Shown: positions 7,133 to 16,414, numbered from the stretch's first letter. The stretch is DNA of 40,302 bases from Candidatus Woesearchaeota archaeon (GCA_016188245.1 JACPIE010000023.1:1-40302), one strand, 5' to 3'. The notes: generated from the letters alone by a model not told the origin. Translations and numbers: made by a program.

Positions 7133-7531
7133 CTAAAATTGTGTTAAATTAATTAAGCCATGCTTAGAGGCTCTGATAAAAGAAGGGTCGCTAGTCAGAA
7201 CATTCTTGTATCCTGTTTCAACAGCAGTTGCCAATACAACAGCATCGAAGTTTGTCATGTTATAAGTATAGCTTAGACTTCCGGCTTTTTTTGCTAAATC
7301 CGTAGTTAAAGGAACCAGGATGATTTTGCCTGAATCTTCAAAAGTGCTTACTAATTCGTCTGCTTCTTTTTGCAGGTTTCTCTTTAGGAGCCTGTTTTTT
7401 AATTCCACCAAAACTAAAGTAGGGATAACCAGTCTGCCTTTGCCTTCAATGATTTCCTGCCATAATGCAAGTGCTTTTGGCGCACTTTCGCTTAATTTTA
7501 TGAAGAAATAAGTATCTGCCGTATGCCTCAT
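7133..7531 (-). CDS. PIN-domain ribonuclease toxin
   Basis: Probable RNA-cleaving toxin of a type II TA pair. PIN features: ADTYFFIKL at the N-terminus with the first Asp, PTLVLVELKNRL with the Glu in the middle, and FDAVVLATAVETG followed by VLTSDPSF with the later acidic residues. 132 residues is normal for the family. Its start overlaps the antitoxin stop by four bases (ATGA type, 7528-7531), the usual antitoxin-first arrangement. Confidence 0.85.
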   Translation of the reverse strand: MRHTADTYFFIKLSESAPKALALWQEIIEGKGRLVIPTLVLVELKNRLLKRNLQKEADELVSTFEDSGKIILVPLTTDLAKKAGSLSYTYNMTNFDAVVLATAVETGYKNVLTSDPSFIRASKHGLINLTQF

Positions 7532-7770
7532 TCTTTCCTCATTCTTTTAATCTCCTGCCAGTCTTTTTCGGTCAGCTTGGCTTTTTTTAACAGCTCCAAA
7601 GCCCGAAGCTCTGCCTGCCTTTCTTGCTTTTCCACTTTTATGATAATTTCCCCGTCTAAATTTATGACCTTTAGCCTGTCTTCCGGCTGGATATCTTCTT
7701 TTTCGCGTATCTCTTTGGGTATTACAATCTGCCCCCTTTCGCTAATTTTAACATATTTTTCTACTATCAT
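7528..7770 (-). CDS. AbrB/SpoVT-type antitoxin
   Basis: Residues 1-50 form a swapped-hairpin AbrB DNA-binding domain: VKISERGQIVIPKEIREKEDIQPEDRLKV is close to consensus. The helical, charged C-terminal half would bind the PIN toxin encoded next. A minus-strand TATA box (CTATTTATAG, about 7790-7800) stands about 26 bases before the ATG at 7770, so the mRNA is probably leaderless. Confidence 0.87.
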   Translation of the reverse strand: MIVEKYVKISERGQIVIPKEIREKEDIQPEDRLKVINLDGEIIIKVEKQERQAELRALELLKKAKLTEKDWQEIKRMRKE

Positions 7771-7778
7771 ATTATATG
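7768..7778. promoter_or_regulatory. Palindrome over the antitoxin start, candidate operator
   Basis: CATATTATATG is a perfect palindrome (CATAT-T-ATATG) that includes the antitoxin start codon and would cover the transcription start. TA antitoxins usually repress their own promoters, so this is a reasonable AbrB site, though AT-rich palindromes of this size also arise by chance. Confidence 0.35.
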
Positions 7779-7863
7779 AAAATATGAAATACTATAAATA
7801 GTTTTGGTTTTTAAAAAAATATTTTGGATTAAATTTTTAAAGGTAAGGTCGTAACTTAATCTT

Positions 7864-8538
7864 ATGTCACTTTTAAGTAAAGTAACAGCACCATTCAGAT
7901 TTGTTGAAAATGAATTTGAAGCTTTAGTGCATTCTTTGCATTTTGTTTATCATAGAAGGACTGGAAGAGACCAGTACACTTTATCAAACTCTTACTTTGA
8001 TGGAACAATAATATTTGGGGGAATCCCGCTTCTGGCAAATAAGGGTTTTACATTTGAATCAATAGAAGGACTACTCCTAATTGGCGGCTCAGCAGGGGTT
8101 AATCATTACTTTAACCATAAAGCTAAAAAGTTTGACCAACATACCAACGACTTTGTAGAAAGAGTTAAAAACACATCTAGGGAGGATATTAGAAGATATA
8201 GTAAGGGACTAGGAAGGCTCGGATTATTTTTTGTATTTGACAAACTAATTTATTCTGTTTCGGGCTACTCTGTTAGTTATCTGTTGAATGACATTAGTCC
8301 TAACTCATTAGAAGATTTTTTCCGATTTCATAATGTACTTTTATATGCTTTAAGTGGCTATACATCAGCAATGGATTTAGGTAACCCAAAAAAGAGCAAA
8401 ATATTGGCAGGATTAAAAAATCTGTATTCTCATGCAAGAAATTTCACTCAAATTCCTAATCCATTACCCGAAAGAGCTGAAAATAAACTATCTATTCAGC
8501 AACTTTCACTTCACTCAATTTATTCGCCTTTATCCTGA
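7864..8538 (+). CDS. Unknown membrane-associated protein
   Basis: I do not recognise this 224-residue protein. Hydrophobic stretches around residues 48-80, 117-142 and 158-172 suggest two to four membrane segments with charged loops between them (HKAKKFDQHTNDFVERVKN). An AT-rich TATA box (AAATTTTTAAA, about 7831-7841) stands one TATA-spacing before the ATG, pointing to a leaderless mRNA. The last 47 bases overlap the 3' end of the convergent GH57 gene, so the C-terminal 15 codons may be poorly constrained. It uses more AT-rich codons than the glycogen genes next to it. Confidence 0.6.
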   Translation: MSLLSKVTAPFRFVENEFEALVHSLHFVYHRRTGRDQYTLSNSYFDGTIIFGGIPLLANKGFTFESIEGLLLIGGSAGVNHYFNHKAKKFDQHTNDFVERVKNTSREDIRRYSKGLGRLGLFFVFDKLIYSVSGYSVSYLLNDISPNSLEDFFRFHNVLLYALSGYTSAMDLGNPKKSKILAGLKNLYSHARNFTQIPNPLPERAENKLSIQQLSLHSIYSPLS

Positions 8539-9697
8539 AATCATTCAGAATGTTCATATATGTGATGAAAGCTTCGTAAGGGCTTTCGTAAGGGTTGAAG
8601 TACTTGTGCACGTCGCCGTCATTGAACCATTTTGTGCACATATAATAGAAATGGTCAGATGTCTGCAGTTTTCTCCACTCGTCAATCAATGCAGGGTTTT
8701 TTGACAGCTTTACATTCTGCTCCAAGTGATAAATCTCCTTTATGGCTTCCTGCTGCATTTTGTTGCCGAGCCATGCGCTTAAATCCCTTTCAACGTCGGC
8801 CCAGCTTACAAAATGGGGAAAATCGAGCTCTCCAGCTGCACCGTATTTTTTGATGGCTTCGCTTGGCGTTACAAATTCATTGTCTTTGTGCTTCAATATC
8901 TCAAGCGGCAAATGCCTTAAAAACTCAAAAATTCCCTTGTCTTCCCATTGGTGCTCGCCGAAAGTCTCATAATCCATGAAAAGGTTTACAATATTGCCGC
9001 TGCCGTTAATCCGGCTGACCCAGTCTGCAAATTTCGGGGCTGTCAGCGGAAACTCCTTCCAGCTTTTTTCAGAAAACCTGAATGCAATGTCGTCGGAAAG
9101 CCTGTAATTTTTCAGCAAGAGCCTGATATTTCCCGATCCTTTCGGCCTGTAGACAAAATTCGGGCTTCTCCACTGCAGGATGTGGTCAGCGCCTTCTGCA
9201 AGGATCCCCTTGTACCCCATTTTCTCGATAAACGCAGCCATGTCGCTGTTGTATACAAGCTCTGTATTCCTGAAAACTTTCGGCTTATAGCCGAACAGCT
9301 GCCTTATCTTCCTGTTGTGCATTTCAACCTGCTCTTTGAATTCATCTTTGGAGTAGAGATAGGAAAGGGTGTGATAGTATGTTTCATCAAGGATTTCAAC
9401 GCATCCTGTCTGAACAAGCTGCTTGAAGCTGCCAATCACTTCCGGGGCATATCTCTCCAGCTGCTCAAGCACGATCCCCGTCATGCTGTAGCTGGCCCTG
9501 AATTTCCCGTCTGTCTTGCTGATTAGCTCAAGAATTACCCTGTTGGCCGGAAGGTAGCATTTGTGGGCTATCTTTCTTATTATTGCCTCGTTTTTATGGT
9601 CGTCAAAGTAATTGTTGTGATGCCCTATCTCAAATACTGAGTACTTCCTGAGCCTTTGCGGCTGGTGAACCTGGAAATAAAAGCAGACGCTTACCAT
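8492..9697 (-). CDS. GH57 alpha-amylase-type glycoside hydrolase
   Basis: Retaining alpha-glucan hydrolase or transferase of family GH57, cytoplasmic (no signal peptide). Conserved regions in order: HQP (11-13), EILDETYYH (101-109), RNTELVY with the likely nucleophile Glu146, and MDYETFGEHQW with the likely acid/base Asp242. The length (401 residues) fits the short alpha-amylase-like group rather than the branching enzymes of about 520 residues. It is the last gene of a minus-strand set with the GT4 enzyme and the winged-helix regulator, so a role in breaking or trimming intracellular glycogen is inferred. Confidence 0.9.
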   Translation of the reverse strand: MVSVCFYFQVHQPQRLRKYSVFEIGHHNNYFDDHKNEAIIRKIAHKCYLPANRVILELISKTDGKFRASYSMTGIVLEQLERYAPEVIGSFKQLVQTGCVEILDETYYHTLSYLYSKDEFKEQVEMHNRKIRQLFGYKPKVFRNTELVYNSDMAAFIEKMGYKGILAEGADHILQWRSPNFVYRPKGSGNIRLLLKNYRLSDDIAFRFSEKSWKEFPLTAPKFADWVSRINGSGNIVNLFMDYETFGEHQWEDKGIFEFLRHLPLEILKHKDNEFVTPSEAIKKYGAAGELDFPHFVSWADVERDLSAWLGNKMQQEAIKEIYHLEQNVKLSKNPALIDEWRKLQTSDHFYYMCTKWFNDGDVHKYFNPYESPYEAFITYMNILNDFRIKANKLSEVKVAE

Positions 9698-9765
9698 TTT
9701 TGCCGGATTCTTGTATTTTTAGTTTATTCTATTGTTAATCATTTTTATTGAATTGTGCCCTGTAT

Positions 9766-10965
9766 TTAATCTTTGCTTAATAGCTCATTGTAGATTTCAA
9801 TGCATTTCTGCGCAGGAACATCCCAGCTGAACCTCTTGACTTCTGCATATCCGCTTTCCTTTAATGTTTCGTGCAGTGAATTGTACCTTAAAACTGATAG
9901 TATTTTGTTGCTTAGTTCATTGATGTCCCAAAAGTCAACTTTAAAGCAGTGCCTGATTACTTCTGAAACCCCGCTTTGCTTTGAAACTATAACCGGCGCC
10001 ATGTTTTTCATAGCTTCCAAAGCAGTTATCCCAAAAGGCTCTGAAACGCTCGGCATTACATAAACATCCGCCATCTTATATGCTTTTTCAACATCCTCCT
10101 GGCCGAGGAATCCGGCAAACAAGACTTTGTCTGCTATGCCGAGCTCGGCTGCCTTTTCAATCATTGAATGCTCCATGTCGCCTGTGCCCGCAATCACGAA
10201 TTTTACCCCATCCTCATGCTCCAGGACTTTCTTGGCGGCATAAACGAAATAGTCCGGGCCTTTCTGCAGGGTTATCCTTCCCAAAAACAGCACAATTTTG
10301 CCTGTTTTTTTAATTCCGGAATTTTTATTTTGGGCATATTCCGAAAAGTCAACTGCATTGTGCACTACACTTATCTTCTCAGGGGGAATGCCGTAATGGG
10401 CCATGATTTTGCTTTTGGTAAAATTGCTGACTGCAATGACTTTGTCTGCATTATCCATTCCCTTCTTTTCAAGGCTGTACACATGCTGGTCTGTTAAATG
10501 CCCGCCTGTCCTGTCTAATTCTGTGGAATGGACATGAAGCACCAATGGCTTGTTTTTTTTTCTTTTTGCCGCTATTCCTGCCCCAAAAGTCATCCAGTCA
10601 TGGCAGTGGATCACATCAAAATCTTCCTCTTCTGCAATTTTTTCCGCTGCAAGGGCATATCTCTGCACTTCATCAAAGAGTGTTGAGCCGTAAATCTTCG
10701 GGCTTTGCTTTTTCCCCGCGGAGTTCAGATATTCCCTTGAGCCCATATATGGCTGCAGCGCAGAGGCGATTTTTTTGATTTTAATGTTTGTTGCAGGCAC
10801 CATCTTGAGAAAGTCAGCAGCATTTGAATCGAATGAGTAGGGCAGCACAAAGGTTATCTCAATTCCTTTACTGCTCAGCCCCTTTGTCAGGCCATAGCAT
10901 GCTGTTCCCAGCCCTCCGCTGCTCAATGGCGGAAATTCCCAGCCGAACATAAGCACTTTCACCAT
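9766..10965 (-). CDS. GT4-family glycosyltransferase, glycogen synthase-like
   Basis: GT-B glycosyltransferase. N-terminal domain MVKVLMFGWEFPPLSSGGLG carries the glycine-rich acceptor/donor loop; the C-terminal domain holds LFLGRITLQKGPDYF and the donor-binding EPFGITALEAM (E-x7-E motif). 399 residues. The nearest relatives I recall are archaeal starch/glycogen synthase-like GT4 enzymes that use NDP-glucose; sucrose or trehalose-type specificities cannot be ruled out. The start overlaps the stop of the regulator gene by seven bases, so the two are one operon, with the GH57 gene 68 bases downstream. Confidence 0.88.
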   Translation of the reverse strand: MVKVLMFGWEFPPLSSGGLGTACYGLTKGLSSKGIEITFVLPYSFDSNAADFLKMVPATNIKIKKIASALQPYMGSREYLNSAGKKQSPKIYGSTLFDEVQRYALAAEKIAEEEDFDVIHCHDWMTFGAGIAAKRKKNKPLVLHVHSTELDRTGGHLTDQHVYSLEKKGMDNADKVIAVSNFTKSKIMAHYGIPPEKISVVHNAVDFSEYAQNKNSGIKKTGKIVLFLGRITLQKGPDYFVYAAKKVLEHEDGVKFVIAGTGDMEHSMIEKAAELGIADKVLFAGFLGQEDVEKAYKMADVYVMPSVSEPFGITALEAMKNMAPVIVSKQSGVSEVIRHCFKVDFWDINELSNKILSVLRYNSLHETLKESGYAEVKRFSWDVPAQKCIEIYNELLSKD

Positions 10966-11276
10966 GGCTCACCGTTAATCCGGATTATTTTTTTATCTGA
11001 GATGTGTATTCTCTTCATTACATTCTTGCGGAGGTAGTCTTTGCCAAATGCGCTCAGTTCAAAAATTCTGACATATGCGGAGCTAAACGCTTCCCTGACC
11101 CAGCCTTTGCCAATCAGGTATGTGAGATGGCGTTCAACAGTCTTCCAGTTAATCCGGGTTTCACTCGAGATTTGGTTTATTGTTTTTTGCCCTGACGCAA
11201 GGGAAATCAAGATAGGATTCCGTATATCAATGAAGCTTCTTTTTATGTAAGAGCCTTCCCTAATGATTAATACCAC
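10959..11276 (-). CDS. Winged-helix transcription regulator of the glycogen island
   Basis: A 105-residue protein with a winged helix at about residues 20-75: PILISLASGQKTINQISSET, then INWKTVERHLTYLIGKGWV as recognition helix, and a wing ending YVRIFELSAFGKDYL. It has no sugar-binding domain, so it is not TrmB-like in full. It is the first gene of the minus-strand operon and faces the glycogen synthase gene across a 159-base divergent promoter that holds inverted repeats. Control of both arms is inferred from position. Confidence 0.75.
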   Translation of the reverse strand: MVLIIREGSYIKRSFIDIRNPILISLASGQKTINQISSETRINWKTVERHLTYLIGKGWVREAFSSAYVRIFELSAFGKDYLRKNVMKRIHISDKKIIRINGEPW

Positions 11277-11284
11277 CGCCTTTC

Positions 11285-11341
11285 ACTATAATAATGGGAT
11301 GTTACAACCATTATAGTTAGAACCTTATCATATAAAAGGTT
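11285..11341. promoter_or_regulatory. Inverted repeats in the divergent glycogen promoter
   Basis: ACTATAAT (11285-11292) and ATTATAGT (11310-11317) are inverted arms; AACCTT (11321-11326) and AAGGTT (11336-11341) are a second pair around a minus-strand TATA-like core. They lie between the regulator (start 11276) and the glycogen synthase (start 11436), whose own TATA box is TTTATAAATC near 11384-11393. Likely operators of the winged-helix regulator. Confidence 0.45.
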
Positions 11342-11435
11342 ATTGCTTTATCCCGTATTTTTCCTTTTGAGTGGTGTTAAAGATTTATAAATCAAGGAAC
11401 AAAATAACAGAGTAGCGTAGATGAATCTATAAAAA

Positions 11436-13220
11436 ATGGAAAAAAAAGCCGATATTTTGTTTGAAATTTCGTGGGAAGTGTGCAACAAAGTAGGCGGCAT
11501 CTACACGGTTGTCAGGTCAAAAGCCGCCAAAATGGTCGAGCATTACGGCAATGATTATTTCATGATTGGGCCCTATTTTGCGTCAAAAGCGCTTGCTGAC
11601 TTCCAGGAGGAAGTGCCAAATGAGATCTGCAAAGCGCCGTTTGAAGAGCTGAAAAAGGCAGGCATAATATGCCACTACGGCAAATGGCTCAGCGAATCCA
11701 GCCCGAATGCAATATTGATAGACTTTGTCAATTACAAGCACAGGCTTAATGAAATAAAAAAAGAGATGTGGGACTGGTACAAAGTGGATTCACTGAGGGC
11801 TTCTTCAGATTATGACGAGCCGGTTGTATGGGCATATGCGGCCGGAATGCTGCTGGAGAGATTATCCGGCTGCTTCGGCAGCAAAAAAATTGTAGCGCAT
11901 TTTCATGAGTGGCTGTCCGGAGCCGGCTTGCTTTACCTTAAAAAAAGGAACCTTAAAATCGCAACTGTGTTCACGACACATGCAACTGTTCTCGGAAGAA
12001 CGCTTGCAAATTCCCATGTTGACTTGTACAATTTATGGGACAAAATAAGCCCGGACCAGGAAGTTTACAAATACGGAATCGAGTCAAAGCACCTTGTTGA
12101 AAAAAATTCAGCTGCATTCTCTGACGTGTTCACGACAGTCAGCGAGATAACCGGCATGGAAGCCGAGCATTTCCTGAAAAAAAAGCCTGATGTGATTCTT
12201 CCCAACGGGCTTGACATAAGCAAGTTCCCGAGCTTTGAGGAGATAGCAATAAAGCACAGGATCCAGCGCGACAGGATAAGGGAATTCATGCTTTATTATT
12301 TTTTCCCATACTACACTTTCGACCTGAAGGAAACCCTGATTTATTTTATCGCAGGAAGGTATGAGTTTCATGACAAGGGGATAGACATCTACATAAAGGC
12401 GCTGGGAAAATTAAACGAGAAATTAAAGCAGCTGAAGAGCAAAAAAACAGTGATTGCCTTTATCTGGGTGCCTGCAAATTTCAGGAACATAAGGCCGGAG
12501 CTGCTTGAAAACAAGACGCTGTACCAGGATATAAAAGATGCCCTTGAAGAAGTATGGGGGGATGCAGAAAAAAACATAATCTACTCTTTCATTTCAAACA
12601 AGAAGATGGCAAAAGAGGAATTATTTGAAGACAGCTTCCTGACAGAGATGAAGATAAGGGTTGCAAGGTTTGTGAAAAAGGGCAGGCCGCCTTTGCTGAC
12701 ACATGACTTATACAACGAAAATGACGTCATACTTAAAGCCATATCATCTTCAGGCCTGTCCAACAGTGAAGATGATCCGGTGAAGATTGTATACTACCCA
12801 ATTTACTTAAGCGGGGCAGACAGCCTGTTGAACTTAAATTATTATGAGGCGATGCAGGGCTCCCATCTTGGAGTTTTTCCGAGCTATTACGAGCCGTGGG
12901 GCTATACTCCGCTGGAGGCAGGCGCATTGGGAGTTTCCTCTATAACTACTGATTTAGCGGGGTTTGGCAGGTTTTTCTGCTCAGAATGCGTTCAAAGCGA
13001 AACTCCGGGCATTTTTGTTTTGAAGAGATTGAGCAAAAGCGATGATGCTGTTGTAAGCCAGTTGGTTGATGTAATGTTCAATTTTGCAAGCCTCTCGCAT
13101 GAAGACAGGATTGCGAACAAGATGCAGGCAAGGAGGGCAGCATCCGTGGCAGACTGGAAGAGCTTTGCCGGCAATTACATTGAAGCTCACAATATGGCTG
13201 TTGAAAAAGCATACAGGTAG
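11436..13220 (+). CDS. Glycogen synthase, eukaryote-type GT3 family
   Basis: Extends alpha-1,4-glucan chains from an NDP-glucose donor. The N-terminus LFEISWEVCNKVGGIYTVV and NDYFMIGPYF are hallmarks of GT3 (animal and fungal glycogen synthase), not of bacterial GlgA. Further matches: HFHEWLSGAGLLYLKK, TVFTTHATVLGRTLA, NGLDISKF, and the donor-site YYEPWGYTPLEAGALGVSSITTDLAGFG at about residues 483-510. 594 residues, shorter than human enzymes because the regulatory phosphorylation tails are absent. The debranching enzyme starts 11 bases after the stop, so the two are one operon. Confidence 0.93.
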   Translation: MEKKADILFEISWEVCNKVGGIYTVVRSKAAKMVEHYGNDYFMIGPYFASKALADFQEEVPNEICKAPFEELKKAGIICHYGKWLSESSPNAILIDFVNYKHRLNEIKKEMWDWYKVDSLRASSDYDEPVVWAYAAGMLLERLSGCFGSKKIVAHFHEWLSGAGLLYLKKRNLKIATVFTTHATVLGRTLANSHVDLYNLWDKISPDQEVYKYGIESKHLVEKNSAAFSDVFTTVSEITGMEAEHFLKKKPDVILPNGLDISKFPSFEEIAIKHRIQRDRIREFMLYYFFPYYTFDLKETLIYFIAGRYEFHDKGIDIYIKALGKLNEKLKQLKSKKTVIAFIWVPANFRNIRPELLENKTLYQDIKDALEEVWGDAEKNIIYSFISNKKMAKEELFEDSFLTEMKIRVARFVKKGRPPLLTHDLYNENDVILKAISSSGLSNSEDDPVKIVYYPIYLSGADSLLNLNYYEAMQGSHLGVFPSYYEPWGYTPLEAGALGVSSITTDLAGFGRFFCSECVQSETPGIFVLKRLSKSDDAVVSQLVDVMFNFASLSHEDRIANKMQARRAASVADWKSFAGNYIEAHNMAVEKAYR

Positions 13221-13230
13221 TCGGGGATCC

Positions 13231-15213
13231 ATGGAAGCCATCCACAGTCTTGGGGTGCTGAGCTTAAAAAAAAGCTTAAATGAGGATGCCGGATTTCTGC
13301 TGTCAAATAAAAAAGGAAGCTACTGCAGCTTCTTCAGCTCGCCTTCATCAAGGTACAGCGGATTATTCTATTTTGACGAAAAAGCAATGCAGATGTACCG
13401 GGTCATTGAGAATATTGAGCTGGCTGAAGATAACACGGTCAACAGCCTGAAAAACGGGTTTTATTTTGCTGAGAGAAGGAAAAACGATATTGTTGAGTCT
13501 TTCACAATGCCTGCAGGGCTTAGCTCATTGGTGTATGAACTAAGCGCTGAAAATGATATTAATCTGGTGCTGGACTGCAAAGGCTCTTATGACAACCGGG
13601 AATTTGGAAGGTACTACAGTGTTTCTGAGGAGGATGGTTGTGCCATTGTCAAGTTTGCCAAGAAAACCGACAGGAGGGAAGATTCAAGCCACAATGTTGA
13701 TGAGTTTTCATTGTATCTGGCAATAAAGGGCGGCAAAATGCCGCTTCAAAAGGATGGAACATGGATTGAAAGGTATTACCTGGCGGATGAGCGGAGAAAT
13801 TCTCCTCCTTTCAAGAGATATGTCTACAAAGCTGCAAGGCTTAGGGGAACGAGGTTTGTTTTTTCCGTGTCAAAAAGCAGGAATGATGCAATAAGCGAAT
13901 GCAATCATGTTTTCAGCAATGCCGAAGAGATCAAAAAAGCGGAAAAAGAGTCTTTTTTTGATTTGCTGAAAAAAGAGCACATCAAAAAAATCATAAGCGA
14001 CAAGAGTATCTGCAAAGAAATAAAGGTTGCGTATGCAAATGCCTGCAATTCCCTGAGCAAACTGGCTGTCAGCAATAAAAATTTCGGGGTTTTTGCAGGC
14101 CTTCCGTGGTTTTTCCAGTTCTGGGCAAGAGACTCATTAATTTCCATTAAAGCCCTGTCAAATATCAATAACGACACGGCAAAAAAAATATTGTTTGGCA
14201 GCTTAATCAAGATAAATGGTGATGGAAGATTGCCAAACCTTGCTGGAATGCACAAATCAACAAGCTCGGGAAATGCAGATGCCCACGGCTGGCTGTTTTT
14301 GAGGTGCAAAGAGCTGGCTGAAGAAATCAGCAAAAGCAAAGAATCAATAAACTCCATAAAAGAGTCAATCAGGCTAATCAAAGGCAGTGCTTCTGATTAT
14401 GGCAGCATAAACGAGCATATCAAGAGGTGCGGCTTTGCCATCAGAAAAAAAGAAGAAGGCTACCATAAAATGCTGTATGAAATTGAAAGCTCTCTTGAAA
14501 AATCACTGAATGGATTGGTGAAGCTTCACACAAAAAATGGTTTTGAGACAAATGAAAAATTAGAGACCTGGATGGACACGGAATTTGCAGATGACGCAAG
14601 AGAAGGCAGCAGGATTGAGGTCCAGGCACTGAGATTGAGCATGTACAGGCTGATGTTCCATCTGACACAAGCCCATAAGTATGGGGCCATGGAAAACCTG
14701 CTGAAGGGCAGGGTAAAAAACAGTTTTTGGAACGGAAAGGTTCTTGCAGACGGCTTGGGTGACTTTACAATAAGGCCAAATATTTTCATAGCTGCCTATG
14801 CCTATCCTGAATTGTTGACGGGCAAAGAATGGGAAATATGTTTTGAGAATGCACTGAAAAACCTCTGGCTTGATTGGGGCGGACTGTCGACGATAGACAA
14901 AAGCAATGCCTTGTTCACTGGCACAAGCACGGGCGAAGGCATAAAAAGCTATCACAGGGGGGATTCCTGGTTCTGGATAAACAATTTAAGCGCATTGGTT
15001 TTGAGCAGGATAAATAAAATAAAATTCAAAAAACAAATTCAAAAGATAATTGAAGCCGGCACAGAAGAGATATTGTGGAAAGGCTGCATAGGCTGCCATT
15101 CGGAGCTGAGCTCTGCAAAACAGCTTGAATCAGGAGGCTGCTGGAGCCAGGCATGGAGCAGCGCAATGTTCATTGAGATGGTTGATGGGGTGTTTGGAAA
15201 AGATGTGTGCTAA
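13231..15213 (+). CDS. Glycogen debranching enzyme (amylo-alpha-1,6-glucosidase)
   Basis: Archaeal-type debranching enzyme that removes alpha-1,6-linked glucose from glycogen branches. The N-terminal domain (to about residue 250) is a beta-sandwich; the C-terminal (alpha/alpha)6 barrel carries FAGLPWFFQFWARDSLIS (about 290), LETWMDTEF (about 442), REGSRIEVQAL, TGEGIKSYHRGDSWFWINN (about 570) and GGCWSQAWSSA. The open frame runs back to 13084 inside the synthase gene, but MEAIHSLGVLSL at 13231 fits the start and gives 660 residues. Confidence 0.9.
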   Translation: MEAIHSLGVLSLKKSLNEDAGFLLSNKKGSYCSFFSSPSSRYSGLFYFDEKAMQMYRVIENIELAEDNTVNSLKNGFYFAERRKNDIVESFTMPAGLSSLVYELSAENDINLVLDCKGSYDNREFGRYYSVSEEDGCAIVKFAKKTDRREDSSHNVDEFSLYLAIKGGKMPLQKDGTWIERYYLADERRNSPPFKRYVYKAARLRGTRFVFSVSKSRNDAISECNHVFSNAEEIKKAEKESFFDLLKKEHIKKIISDKSICKEIKVAYANACNSLSKLAVSNKNFGVFAGLPWFFQFWARDSLISIKALSNINNDTAKKILFGSLIKINGDGRLPNLAGMHKSTSSGNADAHGWLFLRCKELAEEISKSKESINSIKESIRLIKGSASDYGSINEHIKRCGFAIRKKEEGYHKMLYEIESSLEKSLNGLVKLHTKNGFETNEKLETWMDTEFADDAREGSRIEVQALRLSMYRLMFHLTQAHKYGAMENLLKGRVKNSFWNGKVLADGLGDFTIRPNIFIAAYAYPELLTGKEWEICFENALKNLWLDWGGLSTIDKSNALFTGTSTGEGIKSYHRGDSWFWINNLSALVLSRINKIKFKKQIQKIIEAGTEEILWKGCIGCHSELSSAKQLESGGCWSQAWSSAMFIEMVDGVFGKDVC

Positions 15214-15249
15214 TTGATTATTTTAAATCTAGTTCTAAGCTCGCCATTT

Positions 15250-16248
15250 TCAGCCTTCCAACCCCACCACAAACAAAGCCTGGCTCCATGCCAATGGGCA
15301 GTTTTCATTGTGTCCTACTCCATCAGCGTAATAGAGTTCCGGCAGTTCCCCCTTTTCGTTCATTGCCTTAATTGTTTTTCTCATGTAATGGGCGTATTTG
15401 TCAGGCTTATTCAATTTTTTATAAATTATTGCAAGCCACGGAAACCCCTTTGTCCATTGCGCTTCGCCATTCCTGTAATGGTATCTGTCGCCAATGTACC
15501 TTATGACGCCTTTTTCTTTGACCAATCTTTCTTCCACGTTTTTTAAAATAGCTTCAGCTTGTTTTTTATTTACAACATTGTACGGATAAATCAAAGACAG
15601 CAAAGCCATATCTGTGTCTTTTGATGCAGACTCTCTTGGAAGCAGCTTGCTCAATGCATTTTCTCCTTGTTCAATCAAATCGCCTGGAACGGAAACAACC
15701 TTGCTTATTTTTTTCAGCCCGGCAACACAGGCGCCTATTGAGGAAGCATGCATTTCTTCATTCTCCTCCCACATTCCGTTGTCCTTGTCATTCCAGTATT
15801 CAATGCTTTGCAGGTAAAGTGCTAATTTTTGCAAAATCCTCAAATCGCTTTCGTTCCTTATAATTTTGATTCCTTTTTCCTCCAAATCGCCGATCTTGAA
15901 AAGCAAAGCCCCTATTGCATCGTTCTGCTTGTTGCCCCATTGCTCCCAAATCTCCTCCATTGTCAAAGGGTCATATCTTGCATGGATGTACTGGTAATTG
16001 TGCTTCGGCTTTTCTTTTATAGCCCAGTCTATCTTGTACTCATGCTTTAGCAAAACATTCAAAAGAGCCCTTAAATTTTTTCTAACTGATTCAATTTTTC
16101 CTGCTGCCTCAAGCCCTATGGCAGTGTATACATTATCCCTCATCCATGCCAGGTTATAGCCTGTCTTGGCATCCGGCCTTGCGGCTGCAAATAGGCCTGT
16201 CGGATACTGCATTTCTTCGATAATCCTAACTGACTTATTTAGCATCAT
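15250..16248 (-). CDS. GH15-type glucoamylase-like protein, catalytic barrel only
   Basis: An (alpha/alpha)6-barrel hydrolase related to glucoamylases, trehalases and the phosphorylase-kinase alpha chain. YNLAWMRDNVYTAIGLEAAG, DNGMWEENEEMHASSIGA (likely general acid Glu near residue 158) and HNENCPLAWSQAL near the end are the family landmarks. At 332 residues it lacks the N-terminal beta-sandwich of prokaryotic glucoamylases and has no signal peptide. It converges on the debranching gene (stops 36 bases apart). Release of glucose from cytoplasmic glucan is inferred. Confidence 0.85.
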   Translation of the reverse strand: MMLNKSVRIIEEMQYPTGLFAAARPDAKTGYNLAWMRDNVYTAIGLEAAGKIESVRKNLRALLNVLLKHEYKIDWAIKEKPKHNYQYIHARYDPLTMEEIWEQWGNKQNDAIGALLFKIGDLEEKGIKIIRNESDLRILQKLALYLQSIEYWNDKDNGMWEENEEMHASSIGACVAGLKKISKVVSVPGDLIEQGENALSKLLPRESASKDTDMALLSLIYPYNVVNKKQAEAILKNVEERLVKEKGVIRYIGDRYHYRNGEAQWTKGFPWLAIIYKKLNKPDKYAHYMRKTIKAMNEKGELPELYYADGVGHNENCPLAWSQALFVVGLEG

Positions 16249-16414
16249 TTTTGTTTACGGCAAGTATGAATTTAAAGTTTGAGTGTAGATATTTGAGTAG
16301 ACAGTATATTATGCCATCCACCCCTTATAATATCCATATAAATTGGGGTTTATAAATGTTTCTATTTTGTTACTACTTAAGAGTAGACTTAAAAAATATT
16401 TACATTTCCAAAAC

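Noticed and set aside
8432..9526. Plus-strand ORFs inside the GH57 gene
   Set aside because: Shadows opposite a gene with intact GH57 catalytic motifs.
13084..13230. N-terminal extension of the debranching enzyme
   Set aside because: It overlaps the end of the glycogen synthase in another frame and reads as a shadow; MEAIHSLG at 13231 is a better start.
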